NCBI GenBank assembly: GCA_022113835.1
Contig: JAILWY010000002.1
Span: forward strand, 1,590,501 to 1,654,500
Direction of reading: 5' to 3'
Length of the DNA stretch: 64,000 nt
Origin: Atopsyche davidsoni
Lineage: Eukaryota; Arthropoda; Insecta; Trichoptera; Hydrobiosidae
Positions 11,590-22,815 of this stretch are shown here, piece by piece. A model generated the notes under the pieces. That model saw nothing but the letters and a program-made list of their open reading frames with translations, had not been told where the DNA came from and ran no database searches. Made by a program: the position numbers and the translations under genes. How positions within the stretch are numbered: position 1 is the first letter of the stretch; each line of letters opens with the position of its first letter.

Positions 11590-11725
11590 AAATGATTTTC
11601 TTATAGTAAACAGTGTAGTGGGTCTTCGTGTTCTTCTACACAGTATTTTTATATTCAAAGGAAGATTCTACGTATTACTGCTGCCCAATAGCATTTAGAT
11701 CTGATATTTATTCTGCATGATACTC
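11590..11725 (-). mobile_element. LINE 3'-end fragment
   Basis: AGTGTAGTGGGTCTTC through TTTAGATCTGATATTTATTC parallels the copies at 5485-5607 and 43500-43650, including the ACTGCTGCCCAATAGCAT block. It is a short diverged remnant. Confidence 0.5.
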
Positions 11726-12359
11726 CACAATAATTTAAAGTCCACAAGCCAATTGCTGATCCTTTACACACGCTCAAGGCACAGAATGTTAGCCATGCAC
11801 AATCAACAGAACAGGGAGAACTAAATGCAGTAAGAGTTGATTAGTCAATCGGTTAAATGCACCCAGAATGAAGTAGCTTGGCGGATTCGCGTGACTCGAG
11901 ATGACGCGGCGAGAATACTCGGCCCGTGAGTTGACCAGGACGTGAGTCATTCGCGTCATATGAAGCATAAATACCTTGCACTACATACACCTGGAAATAA
12001 TCAATATGATGATAATCACAGGTTAACTCAAAAGTCATAAAACCACCGGACAGTTATATTTCATCATTGTAGTATTTCCTCGTGTCAAATCTAACTGTAC
12101 TGTGTCACAGGTAACTCCATTTATCTCGGTTATCTTCAGTTATCAGGTGCTCGAGTTATTATCGCCTCACAAACAACAGAAGGCGGCCTGCTGATAAAGG
12201 TCCTCTTACTATTCCTGCAAACATAAACACCGACTACTAGGGGACTCTCATTGCCGGAAACAACCCGACACTTGTTAGCCTCCCATTATTTTGCGTATCT
12301 TTTGTGATTTATCTTTAGTAAATAACGCAAAAGAGAAAACTATTAGCTAGTAGAGAGCT

Positions 12360-12895
12360 TAAGGGTCTAAGTCCCATACTCGAGTTTTTTTTTATAATTT
12401 TCTGGTCCGTTTTGCGAAAAATCGACTGCACCAATCAAAAAAATTTAAATACAAAAAGTTAGATACATCCCTTCTTCCGAACACAATATTTTTTAATTTC
12501 TTGTAAATTTACTTTTAAGATGATAAATGTGTGTTTTTTCCGATTGAAGTGTAGGAATTTGGAGATTCGTCATGTCCCTGTTCTAAGAGTCCTAAACATT
12601 TAAAAGTCTTTTTTTCAATTGGAATTAAAAGATTTAATATAAACCCTGTGCGATTTATTATTTTAAAAATATATTTAACAATCTTTGGTTTTGAATAGTC
12701 GTCATTTTATCCAATTTTTCAACATCTTCAAGATTTTATTTTACCCTGAAAATGGACGTTAATTAAATAATAAAAAATAGATAAATATAATTTATAGTTT
12801 TTTCAATACTCTATAAAAAAATCAACTTTCGACATAGAAAAATAAAGTGAGAATTAAATTAATTAAATGACACGATTTCGCCAGGTAAAACGGTC
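12360..12895 (+). repeat. interspersed repeat, family D (copy 1)
   Basis: Shared blocks define a family of about 0.5 kb. They include TCCGTTTTGCGAAAAATCGA with CTGCACCAATC, GTCGTCATTTTATCC with TTTTTCAACATCTTC, GTTAATTAAATAATAAAAAA and the end AATGACACGATTTCGCCAGG. The copy at 54262-54846 is the reverse complement. Copies at 40020 and 41450 are more diverged. No ORF is seen, so it is presumably a non-autonomous DNA transposon or Helitron-like repeat. Confidence 0.7.
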
Positions 12896-13712
12896 CTTTT
12901 TTTGTGGCAGACGGGGGATGGACACCAAGCAAGGTTCGGTAGCAAGACCCTTAAAGCTGCCTACACGTGCTGGGACTATCAAAGTACAGAAAACTTGAAG
13001 CAGCATAACGTTAAAAAGTTTTGCCCGATGGCTCTAAAAATCGTACACAAGTCGGCGCCCTGTGATGTGTCTCGATACGCATCTCCTTTTGAAGATTTAT
13101 TAATAATTTATAATTTATGGTTGATTTTTTATGGACGGAGCGCCGGCCTACCAGCATCTCTGAAGAGTTAGATTTATTGTTATTGATTGGGAATTCCGGC
13201 GGACAAGTGTGGGCTATGATCTGCCATCTCAAAGGCCGGCATTCGACTCTCAATTGGTAGCCGCGAGGATCGAGAATGAAGCACTGCCTCCGGAATTTGC
13301 CCCCCCCGAAGCCGTAAATTGTTATTCAGTTTTGATCAAATAAATAATTTAAATTAAGTTTTCTGTATGCGGAAAAAAATATGTTTGGATCTGGGGATAA
13401 TTATTCGACCACTGTACCACGAGGCGGCTGGACGCGTTATTTTTCTAGATTTTTCTCTAGTCATTCGCGACGCCATGCACCACACACGCGCCTCCTCGGC
13501 CGTATTCTTTCATCACGCTAATGCCACACCATCAATAACCTTCTGCCTGAATACGTTCTGGCAACACTGCGTGATTTATGAGGCTCTAACCGCAGCGTGT
13601 CTGGGAGGGTGGCGCGTGCACCCCGACACTAGGCTCCGGGTTGCCAGTAGCGTTTAGCTTTATCCAACAAATCGTACTTCTACTTCCTCTACTTCCGAAA
13701 GCTTCTTTTTAG
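12896..13712. other. intergenic DNA with GC-richer patches
   Basis: After the repeat end comes a pyrimidine run, a CAG and an open frame (12902-13171) containing GSKTLKAAYTCWDYQ. I do not recognise it. The frame at 13367-13657 is similarly anonymous. These may be TE fragments. Confidence 0.3.
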
Positions 13713-13720
13713 ATCTAAAG

Positions 13721-14158
13721 CATGGGTTCCCAAAGTGCCCTGCAAGGGGTCGATGACGGCGAAAAATTAAATTGGGGGTCCACGAACTGTAAATGGGGGT
13801 CTACAAGAGTGGATCCCATTGGCCATGTTGGCCACGATATTTTCGACGATATGCACGTTGAGTTAACACAACTGAACTACTATTTTCAATGTACAGCGTC
13901 ATTATTTCGATGTGAAGCATGGTTAAAATTGCACTAAATTAATGTTTCAAAACATGTTTACTTAAGTCAATCGGTTTATAAATGTCAAAGATATTCAATG
14001 TTTACATACCGACATAAAATATGGCGCACCCTGTATATCAGATGTCAAAAATATGTTTGAAGTTGATGAATTTTATAAAATTTCAATATTAGCAAGGCTA
14101 CGAAAAACAGGAAAACTCGACAAGGGGTCGACAGGACAAAATAGTTTGGGAACCTATG
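13721..14158. mobile_element. hAT-type element (family B, copy 1)
   Basis: It starts CATGGGTTCCCAAAG and ends TTTGGGAACCTATG, with subterminal AAGGGGTCGA motifs at both ends. The flanks are an 8-bp duplication with one mismatch (ATCTAAAG and ATTTAAAG). It has no transposase frame. A second copy in reverse orientation is at 46389-46924. Confidence 0.8.
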
Positions 14159-14489
14159 ATTTAAAGCATAATATAAAAATTGTCTATTCTGAATTTTTAT
14201 TTTGAAATCTGTTTAGTACATGAATGATAATATCGTGGATACATTTCTTGCACCAATACCGAGTACGCTAGCGTAGCAGACTTGCATATAAACTGCCGAT
14301 AATATATCCTTATATAATAATAGCAACCTCGCACCCGGTGGAGCCGCCGGCACGTCCTGCCGCGGGTTCAAGGCTTTGCAGGCTGTTTCAGGTCAGACAT
14401 CCTGCAGAGGAGTTCGTCAACAATCCCCGGAATAAGAAACGACACTCAAGTCCATATTAAAGCCGCACGATTGAATGCAAATCTTAAAC

Positions 14490-14760
14490 AAGCAACATCA
14501 ACGATTTCCACGAAAATATATATCTATGGTCTCGGTGTCTTGGGTGTTGCGCTGCTTTATTTTTTCCCCATAAAATAAGCTCTTTATTATTTCTGTATAT
14601 AGCCAAATCAGGATACCTTACGATTTTTTCCACGGTCAAGAATTGAAGAACTCTGACGTCGTCAACGCATGGTGTTTTGAGTATTCTCATATAAAGCCAC
14701 ATTTCAAATGCCTCGCCCATCTGGCCCAGGATTATGAATTCGGGTATACTCCTGACCAAC
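14490..14760 (-). mobile_element. RTE-like LINE reverse-transcriptase fragment
   Basis: The minus strand encodes GEAFEMWLYMRILKTPCVDD, the conserved block after the RT domain that is widespread in insect endonuclease/RT LINEs. The following reading is eroded. It is a short remnant, separate from the copy at 15612-16075. Confidence 0.65.
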
Positions 14761-14900
14761 AATGATACCTGGAGCGCCAGGGTCTCCGAGGGTATCCTTG
14801 GCCGCGTTTCGCTCCTGAGGCAGCTGGAGACAATGCTGGACTCCGGGCGCGCTGAGCAGCACGCTGGCCGGTCTATTTCCGAGCAGATTCCACGAACACG
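14761..14900. other. GC-rich island, unidentified
   Basis: An abrupt rise in GC content. The minus strand has a frame reading KDTLGDPGAPGIIVGQEYTR, which faintly resembles a serine-protease tail, but spacing and the usual Cys are wrong. The plus strand is open too. It could be a retained exon piece carried by the adjacent LINE, or chance. Confidence 0.2.
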
Positions 14901-15345
14901 CCTCTTGGTTATTTATATCGAGGGTTCGATAGTGATACGGTACATGCGTGGAATTTTAATTTGTAAAGCTTTCGTATTGCAGCGACGCCGGTATCTTGAT
15001 GGAATATTCACGGTTTCGATTCTTAAAAATGTTTATTTAATATTCAATAGATCCGCATTAGGCACTCACAATTCATATGCCATTAAATATATATTTAGTT
15101 TAGAACAGGTTTATCGTGCATATTAGCGGTCTAGTAGCTATCACGCTAGCTTGCTGATTCGGATTGCCACGGATTCCCCATTGTCTCCAGGAACAAAAAA
15201 TATCTTTCTGATACAGGATACTGCATCAGAGTTACGCAAAATTTTGACTCCGAAGAAATGCGGTCCATCAGACATACGAGTTGGAATTTTGATGACTTGG
15301 AGAGCGAGTGAGTTGGCTTCATGCCGGTTGTTTCTCTCGCCGCAG

Positions 15346-18300
15346 CGCTGACGAAGGACTGGTCGGACCACGCGCTGTGGTGGCCATCACGCAACAGCTG
15401 GCTGAGCCGCACCCGCTCCACGCTGGACCAGTGCGGCGTGGCGGCCGACAACCTGCTGCACTTCACCCCCATGCACAAGGCCCTGCGCGTGCAGCTGCCC
15501 GACCTGCGCTACATGCAGTGCAACGTCAACTTCTCCGTCAAGACCTTCAACGCCGTCATCGCGCTCTGCAAGGAACTCGGTGAGCACCCCTTTCTACTTC
15601 TGAATGCCTACATCTACATATATATCTTCTTCTTCTGATGCCTCTCCTCATAGGACGTCGGTGACCATTCGCTCGAACATATCCCTATCCTGGGCCAGTC
15701 TCACCTCCGATCTCCAGCCACTGGCGCAAATTCCAATGCCCCTTTTTCCTTCGATATTTCCTTGGACGAAAAATATGGCCAAAATAGGAGACCTTCCGCT
15801 TCTTTCATTTGTGACGCGGCCAACCAATGGTATCCTAATTATTCTCCTATACAGTCACATGTATGCCGCCTCAATTCTTCGCATAGTAGCTGTCTTGAGA
15901 GTCCATCTTCGGCTCTATAAAGGAGAACTGAGACGACATAACATTTGGTGAATCTCCAGCGAGATTTCAGGGTTATATGGAACGTCCGTGGACTACGTAA
16001 AGATCGAAAACTCCATAAATTCGATCCATTCCGTAGAGGATATTTTTCACTGTTTTTCGAGTCTTTCATTCATCTCTGGCATTCGTCGCCGACTAAGGAG
16101 AAAGTGTCTCCGTGGTGCGCTGAAAAACACAAAGGCTGAAAATCACAAAAAAGGGTTGGTGGAGGGTCTTTATTCCACATATCCTAATCTATTTTATATT
16201 CGGGTAGTCGTCCAGTTCCAGCTGCAGCCTCTTTGTTAATCTGCTTCCAAAGCTAGAAAATAAGGGTGAGTTCCGATTCTTCCGGTGAGGTTTGTATAGT
16301 TCCCTAGGAAAGTTCTAATTGGGCCTTATGGTAGAAATTTTCCAGTCAACCTCCAGAGAGTCTTAAATCCTAGTAGATAGGCTTCTCCGAGCCCCGATGA
16401 TGACGTTCGTGTCTGCTTGCAGGCATCCGACACCCCGAGGAGCTGTCGCTGTGCCGGCCGCTGGAAGCCGCGCATCTGAAGCGGAACTACGGCGAGGGCG
16501 GCGGAGGCCCCACCCTGGGGAGCGGGCGACTCCCACCGGACACCAACACCTTCATAGCGGCCAGCGGGGCCCGCGGCGCCTCGGGCAGCCTGGACGCCGG
16601 GGGAGCCCCCCTGCTGTGCGCGCCGCCGCCCCCGAGGTCGCAGTCCGCCACTCCCATCAGCTCGCCGGTGAGCCAACTGCAATCTGTCGTCCTCAATCTC
16701 TTCACTTTTTTTGGGTCGTCTAGACACCACTTTGCCTTTTTATTTTACACTAGCGGATACCCGGCGCTTTCTACTACGCTAAATAAAGAAATAAAATACT
16801 TTTTTATTTGTTCTATGATTGTATATATGATTTTTTATCGTGAGATCCATGAGTTTTTGTTTGAAAACTCTAGCTGTCGGATCATGTCTGATGCGATGAC
16901 TGACCAGGCGATAGCAAATCTTTGATTTCCGACCAAGCAGGATTGTACGTTAATGTGATGAAAAGATCATGAATGACAGTTGTATTGTTTTTTTTTTGTT
17001 GCTGTGGCAGCCTGCATTATACAACGGCAACGTCAACTACAAAGATCAGTGTTTTTTTGTTGGCAGCCTGCATATACGCGAAAATGTTACTGTTCCTTTT
17101 TTTGAAAAGTATTCGCTACCGCAAAATGTTGAAACTTTTGAATGGGAAATGTTGAAAATCTATTTAATTAAATAATCCGAATTTGATTATTAATTAATAA
17201 TTTAAGTGGTCTAAAATGACGTCAGTATTATTGGCTTTTAAATGAAACCGGTTTGGGGCACATTGGTTGGATAGTCCTAAAGCCTATAGCGGCCAAATAA
17301 CCGCCGGTTTTTGAGTTTGTGTTTTATATATATAGATTCTGATTGAATAAAATAAAATAGTTAACAATATTTCAGTAAACGGTTCACCCATGAAACGCTA
17401 AAGAAAATACTTAAGCAATCAAATATTTATCTTGTCTGTGTTAGTAGATGGATTACACACTTGCACGAAGTATTTTTAAATACTATTTGAGCTTTGTTTG
17501 CTGTTTTTAATTCTAATTATTTTTCATCCCATTGCAGCACCAAAACGGCACGTGGAAGCGAGGCATGAACGGCTCCGGGCTGTCCAACGGCAACCTCTCT
17601 GATGGCTACCTCACACCGCACAACACATCCGTGTCCCTAGAGATGCTCAACGGATCGTCCGACATCTCCCTGGCCAACAGTCCCGTGGACCCCGGTCGTG
17701 AAGCCAGAGAGTCCATCGTCCGCCCCAAGTCACTGGTAGAGCGGGCTCGCATGAATGTCGGGTAAGTGACAAGCAGGAAACATTTTTTCTCCTGAGTCCA
17801 ATCCAGGTGGTCAAATTTTATGAGATTTATACCATTTGTATTTTCCTGTTTAGGTGGCTGGACTCCTCCTTATCTATAATGGAGCAGGGAGTGCGTGAAG
17901 GTGACTGTCTGCGCCTGCGCTTCAAGTTCTCCGCCATCTACGACCTAAACTCTCGCACGGATGCGGTACGCATTAACCAGCTGTATCAGCAGGCTCGCTG
18001 GCAAATTCTCAACGAGGAAATTGACTGCACTGAGGAGGAGATGCTAGTTTTTGCTGGGCTACAGGTACGTTTTTATAACTTGAACGAATTGCGGTAATTC
18101 TTGTATCTAATTTATATTTCTAAAAAAATAATAATTTTGACCTTAATTTCTTTTACTATATTATTATAAATTTAAGACTAACTAAGTTATCATGTTTCGT
18201 TGATTTTAATTTTTAAATTTTTTATTTTCTTTTCTTTCCAGGTCCAGATCAACCTCCAGACCGGTAATGGTCAAGGAAATGACACAATTGATAGCATCAC

Positions 18301-21300
18301 CTCGGGCATTGAATCCCTCAACACGTCGGCAGCCAATGGCAGCGGCGGTGAGGACGAGGTGGAACTGGCCCTGGCGCAGCTGCAGGCGGCCTTGGAGCCT
18401 CCCAGCCACAGCCAGGACATCACACGTGTGCCCGACCTCTGCGACAACCTGCGTTTCCTCAAGTCAGCATAATCTTATATTTTATAACTATCTTCATTAC
18501 TGAATTAAACATTACAAATATATTGAGTCTTGTAACTTAAGCCTAGCCTTCTCTTTGAGAATAACTAAACTTTTCTAAAAAAATATATATTTTGTAACAT
18601 AGTAACGTTTTGTTTTTTAATGTAAAAATAATATTGACTGCCTATTTTTTATTGATAATCAATCTGCAGTTCAGAGGTTCATGTGATGTGAATTGAATTT
18701 GTAGAACTAGGTTTTATAATTGCAGTTTTTGCTTTATTATGACCTTGATACTAGGAAAGAATTAATATTAATAAGTTTAAAAGCAACATCAAAATAATAT
18801 AGTTCATAGTGTTACTAACATTTCTACAGACGCAAAAAAAAATGTTTATAATATTTATATTTCTACCATATTTATATTTACAAAGTATTTTCTTCTATTG
18901 TCGGTTTCACAATGTGAAGCAAGTGCGACGGTGCCTTCTGCTTCCTTGCGTAAGATTTGTGTTTTCTCTTTCTGTTTTCTCCACTTTCTCACCGTGTATT
19001 TACTTTTCTCCTTCAATCACTGCACCTTTAAAATATTTTATTATGTGTACATGATAATCTAAGCATTAACATTGTTTATAATAAGTTTTCCCCACTAATC
19101 AGTCTTATGTGTTTATTTATTATCTTTAATACATAAATAGTGACTACACAATTGATGTCGTACATGACTAATGATGTTCTCTTTATATCTCTGAATAATG
19201 CACCAACTATGCGGGAGATTACACTGTTCCCATGTGAATATATCCCGTTACAACTTTATTTATAATAGTTTTTATACATGGACTTTAATTTACAAAGATT
19301 TGTATTTTACATTGATAATATGGCGCCTACAGTTACTTCTGAGAATGCACAAATCAAAACAATATAAATAAAATAGAAAATGTTTCAAATTGTAATTTTA
19401 TTTATTTGAAACTGGCGGTGCAATATTAACAATATAATTTTATTTCCAAATGTGTATCAGAATTATTGTTAACCTTGCTTGCATTCTTCCAGGCCAAAGC
19501 GTTTCACGTTGCGTGCATTCAAGCGCTACTGGTTCACTTGCCGTGACTTGCAACTCGTGGGCTGGCGATCACAGAACGAAGCCAACTCCGGTGGCGGAAA
19601 CAATCCTCGGCCTGCCGTGCAGGTGGCTCTGCGAGGAGCCGAAGTAACCCCCGATGTCAACGTGGCTCAGGGGAGGTTCTGCATCAAACTGGAAACGCCC
19701 AGTGCCGATGGCATGACTGAGATGTGGCTGCGCTGTGACAATGTAAACATTGCAATCTAATTATTTGCAATACTTGGGTTTTTTAAGATCCCGGATATGA
19801 GTCAGAGTGATGACTTATTGCGTTTCAGGAGGAGCAATATGCGCGCTGGCTGGCGGCGCTGCGCTTGGGAGCGCGAGGACGATCGCTAGCGGACGCAGGC
19901 TGGGCTGGTGAAGCTCAGAGCATTCGAGATTTCTTGGCCCTCCAGCGACCCGCCCTAACGCCCGCCATCTCCCCCCAGAGTCTGGACCTGCGCCCCGCTG
20001 ACTACATCGCCCCACGCTTCCAGAAGAAACTCAAGTCCAAGGTATGGATATTTAATTACTCTCGACACTCATCAAGTGTAGGTCTAGAATATAAATAGGA
20101 CGCTTATAGAATTATTAATATTATAGAATATTGTATCAGTAGAAATGTGGTTCATTAATTTTATTGCTATTAATAAAGTCTTACGGTCGATCCTCTCCTC
20201 TTGCAGTTGTGTTGTGACAGTATCAATTTAACTTCCATCAATATTCATTAACTGTCTCCGGCTGTTGTGGAGGGTTTGTCCTCAAACGGGAGCTCCACGG
20301 GCAGTGATTGAACAAAAAGAATTTACACTAAATTGATTGACTTCTTTATTTTAATGATCTTTTAATGTTTGGTATTTTAAAGAATTGATTATTTATGCTT
20401 ATAGAGAATAAGTTTCTTGTTCTAATAGAGGCATCCGCTTTCTAATACGACTTCAATTCTACAATTGATTCAATTACAATGCTAGGGCAGTTTCGAGTTG
20501 GACCGTAATGAAGAGTGGCAGCGTTTCTCTAGCAAGAGTCTCTATTGCTCTAACTCTCAACTCATTTGTATTATCAGTGGTTGACATTTATTTTATGTTA
20601 GTACCTTTGGCTGTACTAGCATTGATTTAGGCAGTTTCTTAAGAACTTATCCAATCATATATTTTATAGTTTTTACTCTTTTCAGTATCACCAAAAGAAA
20701 GTCATTAATAGATAATGTCACGAGTTTATAATAAATAACCTTGAATATAAAACATTACACGTTGTTTATCTTTATGCAATATTACTTCACTTATACAGTA
20801 TATTACATATAAACATATTTTCTTTTCACTTTTAGGTCACCCAGCGAATTCTAGAAAATCATGCAAACGTCAAGGACCTTTCAGCGATGGATGCAAAACT
20901 GCAGTTCATACGAGCATGGCAGAATCTGCCGGATCACGGCATCGCACTGTTCGTGGTGCGGCTCATGGGGCACCGCAAGGAGGAGCTCATAGGGGTCGCG
21001 CACAATCGCATCATGAAACTTGACATCAACACTGGCGATCATCTCAAGACCTGGCGTTATAGCACCATGAAGGTCAATAACTTTTCTAAAAATCGCCCCT
21101 TCTATCAATTAATAATTTTTGTAAATATAAATAAAACGGTTTACGATAGTACAATACTTTGTGTCATAAGCTTGTTTTTTCATTTAATTTTAGGCCTGGA
21201 ACGTGAACTGGGAAATCAAGCACATGATGGTGCAGTTCGAAGAAGGAAGCGTGATCTTCTCCTGCCAATCGGCAGATTGCAAGGTCATCCACGAGTTCAT

Positions 21301-21394
21301 CGGGGGCTACATCTTCTTGTCCATGCGGTCCAAGGACGCCAACCAAGTACTGGACGAAGAGCTCTTCCACAAACTTACCGGCGGTTGGGTCTAA
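15346..21394 (+). CDS. Fit1: kindlin / fermitin family homolog, 5' partial
   Basis: Kindlins bind integrin beta tails and ILK at adhesion sites and activate integrins from the cytoplasmic side. Nine exons join in phase: 15346-15579, 16423-16667, 17538-17761, 17854-18064, 18242-18462, 19493-19742, 19829-20041, 20836-21072 and 21194-21394 (stop TAA), about 678 codons. The order matches the family: F0/F1 junction ([20 protein letters not shown]), a GS-rich F1 loop, F2 ([27 protein letters not shown]), PH domain ([13 protein letters not shown] to [10 protein letters not shown]) and F3 (AWNVNWEIK to HKLTGGWV). About 50 N-terminal residues (F0) are missing and lie on an unfound upstream exon, so the start is open. 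Intron 1 carries a reversed LINE. The usual integrin-binding Gln-Trp pair in F3 reads Ala-Trp. Identity is near certain; the paralogue is not. Confidence 0.93.
15612..16075 (-). mobile_element. RTE-like LINE 3' end inside kindlin intron
   Basis: The minus strand reads [15 protein letters not shown] (the conserved RT-tail block, usually SVLLYGAESW) and, further on, the ORF end [16 protein letters not shown] with a stop, followed by a TTC/GAA-rich tail at 15620-15640. The body between is eroded. It inserted antisense to the kindlin gene between its exons at 15579 and 16423. The same family is at 45545-45915. Confidence 0.7.
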
Positions 21395-22815
21395 AGCGAC
21401 CCCCCCCCGACCCGAGCTTAAAATAAACTTACCTAATTTAAGTTGAGGGCGTTGATGCCCTGTTCAAAAAATTATACAAATCTACTCCGATGATTCGTTG
21501 TTGCTTCTTTACAAATGCACAATGTTTCAACAATTCTACAGTAGTAACATATTGACAGTGAAACGTAATTATTCAAAGAAATTGCGTACAACCCGGTGAG
21601 TGTTTGACGTCCATGCCGTTGTGATGGCTTGTGTATCCACTCGAGCCATAGGAAATAGTGCACACAATGCTTATATTTCTATTTCCGTAATACTTAGTTT
21701 CAGTAGGAATGGAGTGTTACAATGAAGCATGATACTTTCTCGTTTTATGTTTGTCTTTTTGAATCGATCTTTTTTATGTTATTTGTAACACTAAAATATT
21801 AACAGTTAAATAGGTATCGATACCATGAATATTTGTATGTAAGCAAGGATCGTTAATTTTAATATTAGGATATTTTATTTATACTGTAATTTCTTACCGT
21901 TTGTGGTAAAAAATAGAAATGAATGAGAATGGATAATTTTTTAACCATTTCGCTTTTATTATGAAGACGATAATTCTTATAAGTAAGAATTGATCGAGAA
22001 ACTCATTTTTTTACACAGCTGCTTTATGAAAGCGACAAGTGCCTAAATCTTTACAAGTGTTCATTTTTTCGAGACATTTATTAAATATTTTTACGTATGA
22101 TGTTAATTATGAAATTCACCGTCTTTGGTGCCTTTTCTTAAGCCTTATTTATAACAATATACCATTTACTTTAATTATTTTTATACAAACAAAATAATTT
22201 ATCAGCATTTCTTGAATATTGACGTTGCTATACTTTTATGTAGTTGACTGTCGAAACGAAAAAGATTTTTTCAGTGTTATATATGAATAATATAATAATG
22301 AAACTAATGTTTTTTTTATAGTGTAATTATTTAAATCAAATGAATTTTATTTTTAAAATACTATCTTCCACATAAATTGCCAAAATGCCAGGCTTCCTTA
22401 TTTACAGAATAAATAAAAAACTACTTTCATAAGTGTATTATAACATCTTATAAATTATGTATTGTAATGATTTATTTTGATTAATATTTAATAACCTGTT
22501 TGTCCGATGATAAATATAAGAGATAATGAATGTGCCTATGACAATGCCTTATTTTGATTATTTCTAAATGTAAACCTTTAGTAACTGTATAAAATGGTAA
22601 TGTTATATAATTTATGTTCTCGATATTGTTTAACCAGTCATTAATTAGCGTGTAACAAACTTGCCGTGTCTTACTTCAGGTGTAGCAGATACTGTAGACT
22701 AATGAGGTGCTGCCTTAACCATTATACATCTTTATGTAAATAATATTGTATATGTTTCAAATGTTTAATGTACTATATTGAATATCTAAATAAAGTTTTA
22801 GAATAATACAACACA
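21395..22815 (+). other. kindlin 3' UTR
   Basis: AT-rich sequence follows the stop codon with no further splice-supported frame. The poly(A) signal at 22789 marks the probable end. The coding exons and this UTR contrast sharply in base composition. Confidence 0.6.
22789..22794 (+). terminator. poly(A) signal of kindlin
   Basis: AATAAA in TCTAAATAAAGTTTTAG is the best placed signal after a long UTR, with cleavage expected about 15-25 bases on. Earlier AATAAA-like sites in the UTR (for example near 22410) could give shorter forms. Confidence 0.55.
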
